64,000 nt of DNA, taken from contig NZ_LNYY01000001.1 of NCBI RefSeq assembly GCF_001468005.1, positions 1-64,000 of the forward strand. Reading direction: 5' to 3'. Positions within the stretch are counted from its first letter, which is position 1. The number at the start of each line of letters is the position of its first letter. This DNA comes from Legionella steelei. GTDB taxonomy: Bacteria > Pseudomonadota > Gammaproteobacteria > Legionellales > Legionellaceae. The position numbers and the translations under genes are program-made. Shown in pieces: positions 37,323-45,190 of this stretch. The notes below the pieces were generated by a model. It had not been told where the DNA came from. It saw only the letters and a list, made by a program, of their open reading frames with translations, and did not search any database.

Positions 37323-39236
37323 ATGAAGGTCACGTCACTCATAATGGTGATGATCATGGGGATAACGCCCTCGTCCGTATTCGCCCTGTCGCCAGCGGAA
37401 CACGCAGCACACCATCAGAGCAGTAATAGCACCACGTCCACATTACCTCCCATTTCAACAACTCCGACTCCAACAAACGCAACGACGCAATCCTCAGAAC
37501 ATGCAGCGCATCATAAAGGTGGTGCTGGCGGAAATATGATGGCTCCGTCTTCCGCCAAGCCAGGCCCTGCTGGCTGTTGTGGGGAGATGGCAACTGGCGG
37601 AAAGCCCTTTTATGCTTCGCTGATGGATTTTCCAGAACTCACTGATGAAGCGCGCCAATACATCAGAAATGAGGCCGTAGCCCGTCTCGGTTTAGGCGTG
37701 CAAATCATCACCGCAATACAAACTGAGCTTCATCGTGCCTTATCAACCAATGATCCTGCGGCCGCGCAAACTGCTCTAAAACAGGTGCGCGAGGGACTAT
37801 CATTTGCTGCCAGTGGAGCCAGTGCGCTACAGGCCTTAAATGAAACGCAACCACCACCTCAAATCGCGCTCACTTGGTTTAAGCGTGAAATGAATATTGA
37901 GGATAACATGGGTAATGAAATGAACGGCGGTTTTCGTGATCTCTCTTGGCTTCATTGGATGGTGATGTTCCTCTTGGTGGCTGCGCTGATGATGGCTCTT
38001 CTCGTTCAGCGGGCACGACATCGTCGGATTAACTCCCTGATTCAACGCCTAACACCTGGCAGTGAACCAGTAAAGCCTAGTACGAGTAACAGTCCTAAAC
38101 CACCTGAATTGGAAGCATCTCCTCCAAAAACAGAGCCCCCTGCGCCCATACGGTGGTCAGGTATCTTACGCACCACGGCAATCTTCGATGAGACCCCAAA
38201 CGTTAAAACCTTTCGGCTGATGGAGCCCAATCTTGGCCAAATACCGTTTACATTTTTGCCCGGACAGTACGCCACCATTACTTCAGTCATTAATGGCCAA
38301 AAAATACGTCGCTGCTATACTATCTCTTCATCGCCAACGCAACACGATTACATAGAGCTTACCGTGAAACGTGAGCAGTATGGAGTGGAATCGCGCCATC
38401 TTCACGATCACATCAACACCGGCGATTTGCTCGAGGTCTCTGCACCGGCCGGTGAGTTTTTCTTCACCGGTAAAGAAGCCAACGGCATCGTGCTCATCGC
38501 CGGTGGGGTGGGCATCACGCCCATGATGAGCGTCTTGCGCTACCTTACCGATCGCTCCTATCCCAAGGACATTCATCTGCTCTATGCTGCGAATTCACCC
38601 ACTGATATCATCTTTCGTGAAGAATGCACCCATCTCGCACGTCGCCACCCGAATGTCAGTGTGGATGTGATTGTGCAAACCACCAATGGCGCTGACTGGA
38701 CAGGTCCTGTGGGCTTCATCACGCCCGATTTTATCGAAAAGGCGATTCCAGACATCGTCCATCACCGGATCCATCTTTGCGGTCCCGTGCCGATGATGGA
38801 TGCAGTCAAAGCAGCCCTTCTGCAACTTAAAATTCCATCTGAGCAAGTGAAGACAGAGCACTTCGCACCACCCAAAGGGGGGCCTGTATTTACTACTGAG
38901 CCACCTATTTTTTCCTCTACCGCAAAAACACCAGAAGCGCCAACGGACGTCTCACCGATGATGCCCCCTTCAGCGCATGCAACCATCAATTTTTCAAAGT
39001 CAAACAAATCAGGGCCACTCGCGCCCAATCAGTCGGTGCTTGAGGCGGCTGAGGCGCTCGGTGTTTTTATTGACTTTGAATGCCGAACAGGCATTTGCGG
39101 GCGCTGTAAAGTGCACCTTTTAGAGGGCTCAGTGAACATGGAGGTGGACGATGCATTGTCCACAGATGAAAAAGCGGCTGGCGTTATTCTTGCCTGCCAA
39201 GCGAAATCACCCAGCGATCTGGTAGTGGAGGCTTAA
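37323..39236 (+). CDS. Membrane-anchored flavoprotein reductase with 2Fe-2S domain
   Basis: 637-aa multi-domain protein. A signal-like start (MKVTSLIMVMIMGITPSSVFA) is followed by a His-rich periplasmic segment (EHAAHH twice, a Cys pair in PAGCCGEM) and a helical part. A membrane helix follows (LHWMVMFLLVAALMMALLV), then RARHRR on the cytoplasmic side. Next is an FNR-type module: FAD site RRCYTISSSP, NAD(P) site GGVGITPMMSVLRYL, LCGPVPMMDA. It ends with a plant-type 2Fe-2S domain (ECRTGICGRCKVHLLEG and a later Cys). It should take electrons from NAD(P)H to the membrane. The reading can be extended to 37194, but 37323 gives the signal peptide. Forms a unit with the next two genes. Confidence 0.82.
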   Translation: MKVTSLIMVMIMGITPSSVFALSPAEHAAHHQSSNSTTSTLPPISTTPTPTNATTQSSEHAAHHKGGAGGNMMAPSSAKPGPAGCCGEMATGGKPFYASLMDFPELTDEARQYIRNEAVARLGLGVQIITAIQTELHRALSTNDPAAAQTALKQVREGLSFAASGASALQALNETQPPPQIALTWFKREMNIEDNMGNEMNGGFRDLSWLHWMVMFLLVAALMMALLVQRARHRRINSLIQRLTPGSEPVKPSTSNSPKPPELEASPPKTEPPAPIRWSGILRTTAIFDETPNVKTFRLMEPNLGQIPFTFLPGQYATITSVINGQKIRRCYTISSSPTQHDYIELTVKREQYGVESRHLHDHINTGDLLEVSAPAGEFFFTGKEANGIVLIAGGVGITPMMSVLRYLTDRSYPKDIHLLYAANSPTDIIFREECTHLARRHPNVSVDVIVQTTNGADWTGPVGFITPDFIEKAIPDIVHHRIHLCGPVPMMDAVKAALLQLKIPSEQVKTEHFAPPKGGPVFTTEPPIFSSTAKTPEAPTDVSPMMPPSAHATINFSKSNKSGPLAPNQSVLEAAEALGVFIDFECRTGICGRCKVHLLEGSVNMEVDDALSTDEKAAGVILACQAKSPSDLVVEA

Positions 39237-39239
39237 TCC

Positions 39240-39926
39240 ATGGCTACCGAAGCTGAGAAAGTCATCGTAGGCGGTCTTTTAAGCGCATTAGCACTGATGG
39301 TTCCGATGTTTCTTTTTCACGTGGCACCTCAGTTTCCGGGCAGCTTTATAGGTTTTCTATTTGGAGTTGCTGCAGCCACTTTATTTGTGCTACTCCTCGC
39401 TTATTCCCTCGTCAAACGATACCCTTGGATTAGAGAGCGCTTTAAAAGAATGATTTCAATAGGCACCGTTTTATCCTTCCACGTTTATGCAGGTACCCTT
39501 GGAGCACTTCTTGGGATTATTCATTCAGGACATAAATTTCAAAGCCCCTTAGGCATTACACTGATTATTCTGATGCTCACGGTGGTCGCCACAGGATTTG
39601 TAGGGCGATATTATCTGGCACAAATCGGACTTGAGTTGAGTGATAAGCAAAAAGAACTCACTATTCTGCGTAACCGTTACGACAGCCTTGTGCACAGTGC
39701 GCGCAATTTAGAAAATCAAGCGGTGGTTGACCCTTCCGGGATCGCCTTGACTCATTTGCTTGGAGCAATTTCAGACCTCGAGTTTTCCATTACCGCCCAA
39801 GACCTGCTGAAAAAAGCATTTGGGCGTTGGCTCATCGTGCACATTGTCACCGCTATAGCACTGTACGCGGCCTTAGCCTTGCACATTTGGAGTTCAATCT
39901 ATTATGGCCTACGGTGGCTCCCATGA
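39240..39926 (+). CDS. Di-heme b-type membrane protein
   Basis: 228 aa with about five membrane helices. Two helices carry paired His residues at identical spacing: His81 and His95 (SFHVYAGTLGALLGIIHSGH) and His201 and His215 (IVHIVTAIALYAALALHIW). Fourteen-residue spacing on two helices is the classic arrangement for two stacked b hemes across the membrane. The loop between them is long and charged. It starts 3 nt after the reductase gene and overlaps the cytochrome gene by ATGA. Likely role: carrying electrons across the membrane from the flavoprotein to the multiheme cytochrome. Confidence 0.72.
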   Translation: MATEAEKVIVGGLLSALALMVPMFLFHVAPQFPGSFIGFLFGVAAATLFVLLLAYSLVKRYPWIRERFKRMISIGTVLSFHVYAGTLGALLGIIHSGHKFQSPLGITLIILMLTVVATGFVGRYYLAQIGLELSDKQKELTILRNRYDSLVHSARNLENQAVVDPSGIALTHLLGAISDLEFSITAQDLLKKAFGRWLIVHIVTAIALYAALALHIWSSIYYGLRWLP

Positions 39927-40645
39927 AATCTCTTGCCCTGGCAGGATTGTTTGTTGCACTCCTCATCATCATCTTCACTATCGTTGCCCCTTCCACTCAA
40001 TCCAGTGGTGATGAGCTATCGGTCTGGAACGCTGCCGTCAATCCTGGTCCGCTTTCAGCAGCGCACACCTTCTTAAGCAATAAATGCGAAAGCTGCCATG
40101 CTCCCAACCGAGGAATTGTGGCGGAGAAATGCATCACGTGCCACGCTTCATCACCCGAACTGTTAATGAATCCTGTCGATTCGTTCCATGCACATCTAAG
40201 CGATTGTCGCGGCTGTCATGCGGAACATCAAGGAAACAAGGCGCGCCCCATCCACATGGATCATGGGCAGCTCGTGAAAATTTCTCTAAAATATGTATTG
40301 GAAACAGAAGGCCCTGCGCAGACCGACTCCCCTCATCCCACCCGATTAGACTGTCATTCTTGCCATGTTTTTCAGGATAAGCACCAAGAATATTTTGGCA
40401 AAGAATGCGCTACCTGCCATTCGGAAAAGAGCTGGAAGATTCCCGGCTACTTACATCCTAGTCCCACATCTACCAATTGCGTCGAATGCCATAAAGCACC
40501 ACCAAGTCATCGCATGGAACACTTTGGGATGGTGGATCAGTCGGTTACTGGGGAAAAAGAAGCGCGTATTGACCAATGTTATCGGTGTCATCAAACGGAC
40601 TCCTTCAACGATATAAAGGGCGTAGGCTGGTTTAAGATGCACTGA
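39923..40645 (+). CDS. Seven-heme periplasmic c-type cytochrome
   Basis: 240 aa. An N-terminal membrane anchor or signal (SLALAGLFVALLIIIFTIVA) is followed by seven CxxCH motifs: CESCH, CITCH, CRGCH, CHSCH, CATCH, CVECH and CYRCH. Many further His residues can act as distal ligands (HMEHFGM, HMDHG). It fits the class III/cytochrome c3-like multiheme group. The real start is the ATG at 39923, overlapping the b-type gene; a longer upstream reading is a frame artefact. Terminal electron acceptor unknown (metal, quinol or a periplasmic enzyme). Confidence 0.85.
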   Translation: MKSLALAGLFVALLIIIFTIVAPSTQSSGDELSVWNAAVNPGPLSAAHTFLSNKCESCHAPNRGIVAEKCITCHASSPELLMNPVDSFHAHLSDCRGCHAEHQGNKARPIHMDHGQLVKISLKYVLETEGPAQTDSPHPTRLDCHSCHVFQDKHQEYFGKECATCHSEKSWKIPGYLHPSPTSTNCVECHKAPPSHRMEHFGMVDQSVTGEKEARIDQCYRCHQTDSFNDIKGVGWFKMH

Positions 40646-40767
40646 CCTTGAGAATATCGTCTCTATTGATGGTCTATTGAATTTAAGAGACAATAGATAA
40701 TTATAGGGAACCGAGGGGTATGACGCTTAAAGCCTCCTCGAGAAATCAATACTAGGGAGATTCCACC

Positions 40768-41310
40768 ATGATAGAAATCCTACCCAATTGGCATCCTATC
40801 TTTGTTCATTTTACCGTGGCTTTATTTACCACCGCTTTTGGTTTCTACCTACTTGCTTATTTGGCTCCTTATATACGATACATTCCCGCAAAAATGGCTT
40901 TAGAATTTGAAGTGGTTAGCCGTTGGTGCTTATGGAGTGCTGCTGTTGTGACTGTATTGACCGTCCTAGCAGGTCTTTATGCCTACAATAGCGTCGCACA
41001 TGATGAGGCAGGACATATGGCCATGACTGATCACCGTAATTGGGCCTTGTCTACGGCTTTTGTCATGGGGTTAGTTGCCATTTGGTCGGTATGGCGCTAC
41101 GCCAAGCAGAAGACAGTGACCATCACGTACCTAATCGCCATGCTTCTGGTGCAAGGTTTACTACTCGCTACAGCATGGCGTGGCGGTGAGCTTGTTTATC
41201 GTCATGGGTTGGGCGTCATGTCATTACCCAAAGCAGAGGGAGAAAAGCAACATCATCATGAGGACAATATCATGATTGAAAGCCCTCTTAAGGCCCCGGC
41301 CAAAAAATAG
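40768..41310 (+). CDS. DUF2231 membrane protein
   Basis: 180 aa with four hydrophobic helices. Conserved His in LPNWHPIFVHFTVALF and the terminal WRGGELVYRHGLGV are the DUF2231 signatures and may bind heme. The tail is His-rich (KQHHHED). GGGAG lies before the ATG. It sits between the cytochrome unit and the CopA-CopB fusion gene, both on the same strand. Confidence 0.78.
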   Translation: MIEILPNWHPIFVHFTVALFTTAFGFYLLAYLAPYIRYIPAKMALEFEVVSRWCLWSAAVVTVLTVLAGLYAYNSVAHDEAGHMAMTDHRNWALSTAFVMGLVAIWSVWRYAKQKTVTITYLIAMLLVQGLLLATAWRGGELVYRHGLGVMSLPKAEGEKQHHHEDNIMIESPLKAPAKK

Positions 41311-41342
41311 AACGAGAAACCTAATCGAAATAGTAAGGGAGA

Positions 41343-44159
41343 ATGGATTCGGTGAAAAAAATAATTACATTACTTTTTATCGTATTGTTTGTATCCAATG
41401 TGTTTGCTGCAAAGCGAGTAATCAATTTGGTCGTAGGATACAAAACAGTTTACTTTGCAGGGAAACCCCGAAAGGCCATTGCGGTGAATAATCAAATTCC
41501 CGCACCCACCTTGCATTTTAAAGAAGGGGATCAGGTTACCATCAATGTGACTAATCATCTTGATAAAGGAACGTCAATCCATTGGCATGGTCTTTTAGTT
41601 CCTTGGCAAATGGATGGTGTAGAAGAACTGAGTCAAAAAGAAATTCCCCCTGGTGGCGTTTTTCATTATCAATTCACCTTGGAACAAGCCGGCACTTATT
41701 GGTATCATGCCCATGCAGGCCTACAAGAACAACAAGGTTTATATGGCGCATTTCTCATCGATCCGCCTAAAGCACCTCATTATCATTATACTAAAGATTT
41801 TGTGGTTGTCTTATCCGACTGGATTAATACAAAACCAGAACGAGTTTTAGCGAACCTTAAAAAAGCTGGAAATTACTACGCTCCTCGTTTTCCCCTTCAA
41901 CCTTCGCTGGTAAAATTTATTCATGATTATAAAAGAGGTTCTGTTGAAGAGCGGAAAAGTTTAATCGCAGATTACAAAATGATGCAGCAAATGCGTATGA
42001 GTATTTATGACATCAGTGATGTCGCCTATGATGCCTTTTTACTCAATGGCCAACCCAAAGCCAACCCTTGGACTGCCTTGGTCAAAAAAGGAGACATCGT
42101 CCGCTTACGCTTTATTGGCGCAGGCGGGGGCACCATTTTTCATGTAAAAATTCCTGGTACGACCCTGCAGATGGTCCATGTACAAGGTAATGATGTGAGC
42201 CCTTATACAATCGATGATTTTACAGTAGCGCCTGGGGAAACCTATGACGTATTGGTCAAAATTCAAAAAAATGCACCCTATATTATTTATGCCGAATCAT
42301 TCGATACCGTGGGTGCTGCTTATGGGGCATTAGTCACTTCAGCCCATCAACCTGTTCATTACCGTGAAGTCACTCCATTCCCTGAACCATTACCTGTTAC
42401 CAGAGAGATGATGGCATTGATGATGGGTAAGATGAACCAAGGCTCATTACCTATAACAATGAATCCATCGGGTATGACAAAAACAACACCCTACACCCAT
42501 ACTATGAAGACGAATTCCGACATGAAGATGAATTCCGACGCGAAGACAAATTCCGACATGAAGACAAATTCCGACATGAAGACAAATTCCGGCATGAAGA
42601 CGAATTCCGACATGAAGACGAATTCCGACATGAAGATGAATTCAGACATGAAGATGAATTCAGACATGAAGATGAATTCCGACATGAAGATGAATTCCGA
42701 CATGAAGATGAATTCAGACATGAAGATGAATTCAGACATGAAGATGAATTCAGACATGAAGATGAATTCAGGCAAGAAGATAGATTCAGGCATGAGGATG
42801 GATTCAGGCATGAGGATGGATTCAGGCATGAAGATGGATTCAGGCATGAAGATGGATTCAGGCATGAAGATGGATTCAGGCATGAAGATGGATCATGCTC
42901 AATCAATGAAGATGAGTATGCCCACTGAACCATCCATTATAGGCGACAAGCTGTCTCCTCCCAGCTCTTATTACAAAACCTCAATAGGAACAAAATATCA
43001 GCCGATGGTCCCAACGATTAAAACCAACGATCCGAATAAACCTGTGTTCAAGGTGATCAATATGGATTTGTTTGGCTACATGGATCAGTTCATTTGGTTT
43101 ATAAACGGCGTGCCTGCTTATAAAGCACATCCAATCATTTTAGAACCTAATAAACGGTATCGTTTTGTGATCACCAATACATCAATGATGCATCATCCCA
43201 TGCACATTCACGGCCATTGGTTTATTTTACGTAAGGGAAATGACGCTTATGATCCCTTGCTGCATACGATTGATGTTCCACCTGGAGCCACCATGACTGC
43301 AGATGTGGACACGGATGCAAGCGGTCAATGGTTTTTTCATTGCCATTTTCTCTACCACATGGTGGCGGGCATGTCGCGAATGTTTCAGTATTCTACCTTA
43401 ATTGAAATCACCAAAGGGGAAAGGAAACCGCAAGACATTGTGAAACAAACCCCCTATTATAATCGTCCCATTGTAAGAGTCGATGAAGCAAGACCCATCG
43501 ATCTCTCTCTGGCTAAGCATCCCATGGTACATCCTGCAGGATTATGGATGGCTTCACTCATCGATGTAGGAGCAGATCCCTTCCATAATGCGCAACGCCT
43601 CAACTATAGGGGATTATATGGACCTGATTACAATAAATTGCAGTTATTCGTCAATGATGCCGAACTGTATAAGGGAAATCTTGAAAATGCAGACATTGAT
43701 ATTTTTTACTGGCATTTAATCAGTCAATTTTGGGCGATTAAAGGTGGTGCCAATTACACCAATAAACCGGCGAATACGCCTTATTGGCAACCAGGAATTG
43801 GACTTGAAGGAATAATGCCTTATTTTATTGATACCAATCTTAGAGGCTATTACTATAATGGTAGTGCGAAATTAGATCTTGAGTTATCACGCGATACGCA
43901 AATCACTAATAATTTTCTCATCAGAGCAGGAATACGAAGCATCCTCGCTTCAAAAACGGTAACCCAAGCGGATATCGGCAGTGGGCTGAATCAAATGCGT
44001 TATATTGTACGACCTTATTACCGCTTAATGCCAGCCTTAGACCTGTTTGTTGAGTACGAACATGAGCATAGTTATGGGGCATTTAAGACCATTCAAGTCA
44101 ATCAAGGGGAAGCACCGACCCAAGACACAGTAACCTTTGGCCTTGTCTTGTTACTTTAA
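41343..44159 (+). CDS. Multicopper oxidase CopA fused to CopB outer-membrane barrel
   Basis: 938 aa. Residues 1-22 are a Sec-type signal (KIITLLFIVLFVSNVFA) without twin Arg. Cupredoxin domains 1 and 2 cover about 30-345 (HWHGLLVPWQMDGV, YWYHAHAGLQEQQG). Residues 388-521 are a Met-rich repeat of six residues (MKMNSD and variants). Cupredoxin domain 3 covers about 555-700 (HHPMHIHGHWF, WFFHCHFLYHMVAGMSRMF), so all copper ligands are present. Residues about 720-938 match the CopB barrel (HPMVHPAGLWMASLIDVGAD to a beta-rich end). CopA and CopB are normally separate, and CopA usually uses Tat. The fusion would tether the oxidase to the outer membrane. AAGGGAG precedes the ATG. Confidence 0.9.
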   Translation: MDSVKKIITLLFIVLFVSNVFAAKRVINLVVGYKTVYFAGKPRKAIAVNNQIPAPTLHFKEGDQVTINVTNHLDKGTSIHWHGLLVPWQMDGVEELSQKEIPPGGVFHYQFTLEQAGTYWYHAHAGLQEQQGLYGAFLIDPPKAPHYHYTKDFVVVLSDWINTKPERVLANLKKAGNYYAPRFPLQPSLVKFIHDYKRGSVEERKSLIADYKMMQQMRMSIYDISDVAYDAFLLNGQPKANPWTALVKKGDIVRLRFIGAGGGTIFHVKIPGTTLQMVHVQGNDVSPYTIDDFTVAPGETYDVLVKIQKNAPYIIYAESFDTVGAAYGALVTSAHQPVHYREVTPFPEPLPVTREMMALMMGKMNQGSLPITMNPSGMTKTTPYTHTMKTNSDMKMNSDAKTNSDMKTNSDMKTNSGMKTNSDMKTNSDMKMNSDMKMNSDMKMNSDMKMNSDMKMNSDMKMNSDMKMNSDMKMNSGKKIDSGMRMDSGMRMDSGMKMDSGMKMDSGMKMDSGMKMDHAQSMKMSMPTEPSIIGDKLSPPSSYYKTSIGTKYQPMVPTIKTNDPNKPVFKVINMDLFGYMDQFIWFINGVPAYKAHPIILEPNKRYRFVITNTSMMHHPMHIHGHWFILRKGNDAYDPLLHTIDVPPGATMTADVDTDASGQWFFHCHFLYHMVAGMSRMFQYSTLIEITKGERKPQDIVKQTPYYNRPIVRVDEARPIDLSLAKHPMVHPAGLWMASLIDVGADPFHNAQRLNYRGLYGPDYNKLQLFVNDAELYKGNLENADIDIFYWHLISQFWAIKGGANYTNKPANTPYWQPGIGLEGIMPYFIDTNLRGYYYNGSAKLDLELSRDTQITNNFLIRAGIRSILASKTVTQADIGSGLNQMRYIVRPYYRLMPALDLFVEYEHEHSYGAFKTIQVNQGEAPTQDTVTFGLVLLL
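42504..42899 (+). repeat. 18-bp in-frame tandem repeat in the CopA-CopB gene
   Basis: Twenty-one units of 18 bp plus a final diverged unit, each coding for MK(T/M)(N/D)S(D/G) with few changes. The Ser codon switches between TCC and TCA in blocks and Asp changes to Gly toward the 3' end, showing stepwise block duplications. The opposite-strand ORFs here are by-products of the repeat. Confidence 0.95.
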
Positions 44160-44308
44160 TGAAGGAGAGTGATAATAAACAATGACGATTCACGATTCCC
44201 TTACTTTTGTCTGCTCTCCTGACGAAGACAACTGTGCTATGTACATTCTGGAATGGCACAATGATGTCGCATAAGAGCAGTATGAATCGAGAGGCTCATA
44301 CGGCTCTA
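44160..44308. other. Short gap after the CopA-CopB gene
   Basis: A 30-codon reading at 44182-44274 (MTIHDSLTFVCSPDEDN...) is present, but its ribosome site is too far away and it is not supported. Confidence 0.4.
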
Positions 44309-44342
44309 TGATAAGCTAAGAAGAAAGACCCTTGGCTTATCA
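44309..44342. terminator. Hairpin between convergent genes, likely bidirectional terminator
   Basis: TGATAAGCTAAG, a 10-nt loop and CTTGGCTTATCA, 12-bp arms with one G-T wobble. It lies between the CopA-CopB gene (plus) and the Cys-rich copper protein gene (minus), whose ends converge here. Confidence 0.6.
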
Positions 44343-44352
44343 GTTAATATCG

Positions 44353-44679
44353 TTAACACGATGAAGCACTTATTTTTTCACACTCTTGAGCGCAACGAAT
44401 ACTCGCATCAGCACACCATTTACAATGCTCCATGTGACTTGCACGTTCTCTGCACGCTTTAGCACAAAGGGCACAGATTTCTTGAACGTATTGCGATCCT
44501 CTGGCCATCATTTCAGCGGCTAGAGCACAGAATTGTGCGCAATCCTTCCTATCCACCTCAAAATGACCAACCCTATCCTTGTCTTTATCCTCATTGCGAC
44601 AAGCTGTTCCGCAACATTCACATTGAGCAGCACAAGCCAAACAGGCTTCGATACACATTTGATATTGTTCATAAGCCAT
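44353..44679 (-). CDS. csp: Cys-rich four-helix copper storage protein (Csp family)
   Basis: 108 aa, all helical, with 17 Cys at helix-facing positions (CIEACLACAAQCECC, CALCAKAC, HCKWCADASIRCAQEC). This is the Csp/DUF326 pattern, in which a four-helix bundle is filled with many Cu(I) ions. No signal peptide, so it is a cytosolic (Csp3-like) store. The ATG at 44679 has AGGGA 7 nt upstream; earlier in-frame starts are less likely. Confidence 0.88.
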   Translation of the reverse strand: MAYEQYQMCIEACLACAAQCECCGTACRNEDKDKDRVGHFEVDRKDCAQFCALAAEMMARGSQYVQEICALCAKACRERASHMEHCKWCADASIRCAQECEKISASSC

Positions 44680-44731
44680 AATCATTTCCCTATTATATAG
44701 ATAAGATTCCAATTCTAAATATAGTATAATT

Positions 44732-45097
44732 TTACTGTTTACAACGATAGGCTTTGCCCTCTAACCCATGTCGATCAACCAAGTGCGTTTTCGGATTGCC
44801 TGTAAATAGTGACTGATGTTGGGTAATCATAAGGGTATTTGCTCCTAAAAGAGCCGACTTATTTTTTAAAATATTGAGTTCATCTTGATACAAATGCTCA
44901 TGGGATTGATACGATTGTGAAACTCCATTCACATCGTAAGCAGATATTTTGTCCAAATACTGACAACTTCGGCTGAGCTTACCTGCTTTGACTACTTTGA
45001 TTTGAGCTCCTTCTGAAGTGAGCGCTACATTTTTACTACAACTTGAAAGCCCAACTAAGAGCGTAACTAATAGACAGTAGCTCGTCTTTTTTCTCAT
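44732..45097 (-). CDS. DUF4156-like lipoprotein, paralogue of 12220-12684
   Basis: 121 aa with lipoprotein signal (MRKKTSYCLLVTLLVGLSSC). The mature part has SCQYLDKISAYD and a final Cys (GKAYRCKQ), equivalent to CKLLGKISGKD and AYRCP in the other copy. Located between copper genes, so a role in envelope response to metals is possible, but nothing shows it directly. Confidence 0.65.
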   Translation of the reverse strand: MRKKTSYCLLVTLLVGLSSCSKNVALTSEGAQIKVVKAGKLSRSCQYLDKISAYDVNGVSQSYQSHEHLYQDELNILKNKSALLGANTLMITQHQSLFTGNPKTHLVDRHGLEGKAYRCKQ

Positions 45098-45190
45098 TTA
45101 ATGCTCCTTGTTATTCTTTATTCTCTTCTAATTTAAAATGAGTGATACTCTAGGTGCACGCTCGCTAAAACCTACTCAGCTAATCATAAA

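Noticed and set aside
39827-39922. Upstream extension of the seven-heme cytochrome gene
   Set aside because: Overlaps the end of the b-type gene in another frame; the ATG at 39923 gives the signal and ATGA coupling.
42504-42899. CRISPR array
   Set aside because: Units are directly adjacent without spacers and all keep one protein frame; it is a coding tandem repeat.
42491-42933. Two long minus-strand ORFs with Ser/Cys/Leu-Asn or Phe-Met-Pro-Glu repeats
   Set aside because: They are the opposite-strand readings of the 18-bp repeat in the CopA-CopB gene and have no start signals.
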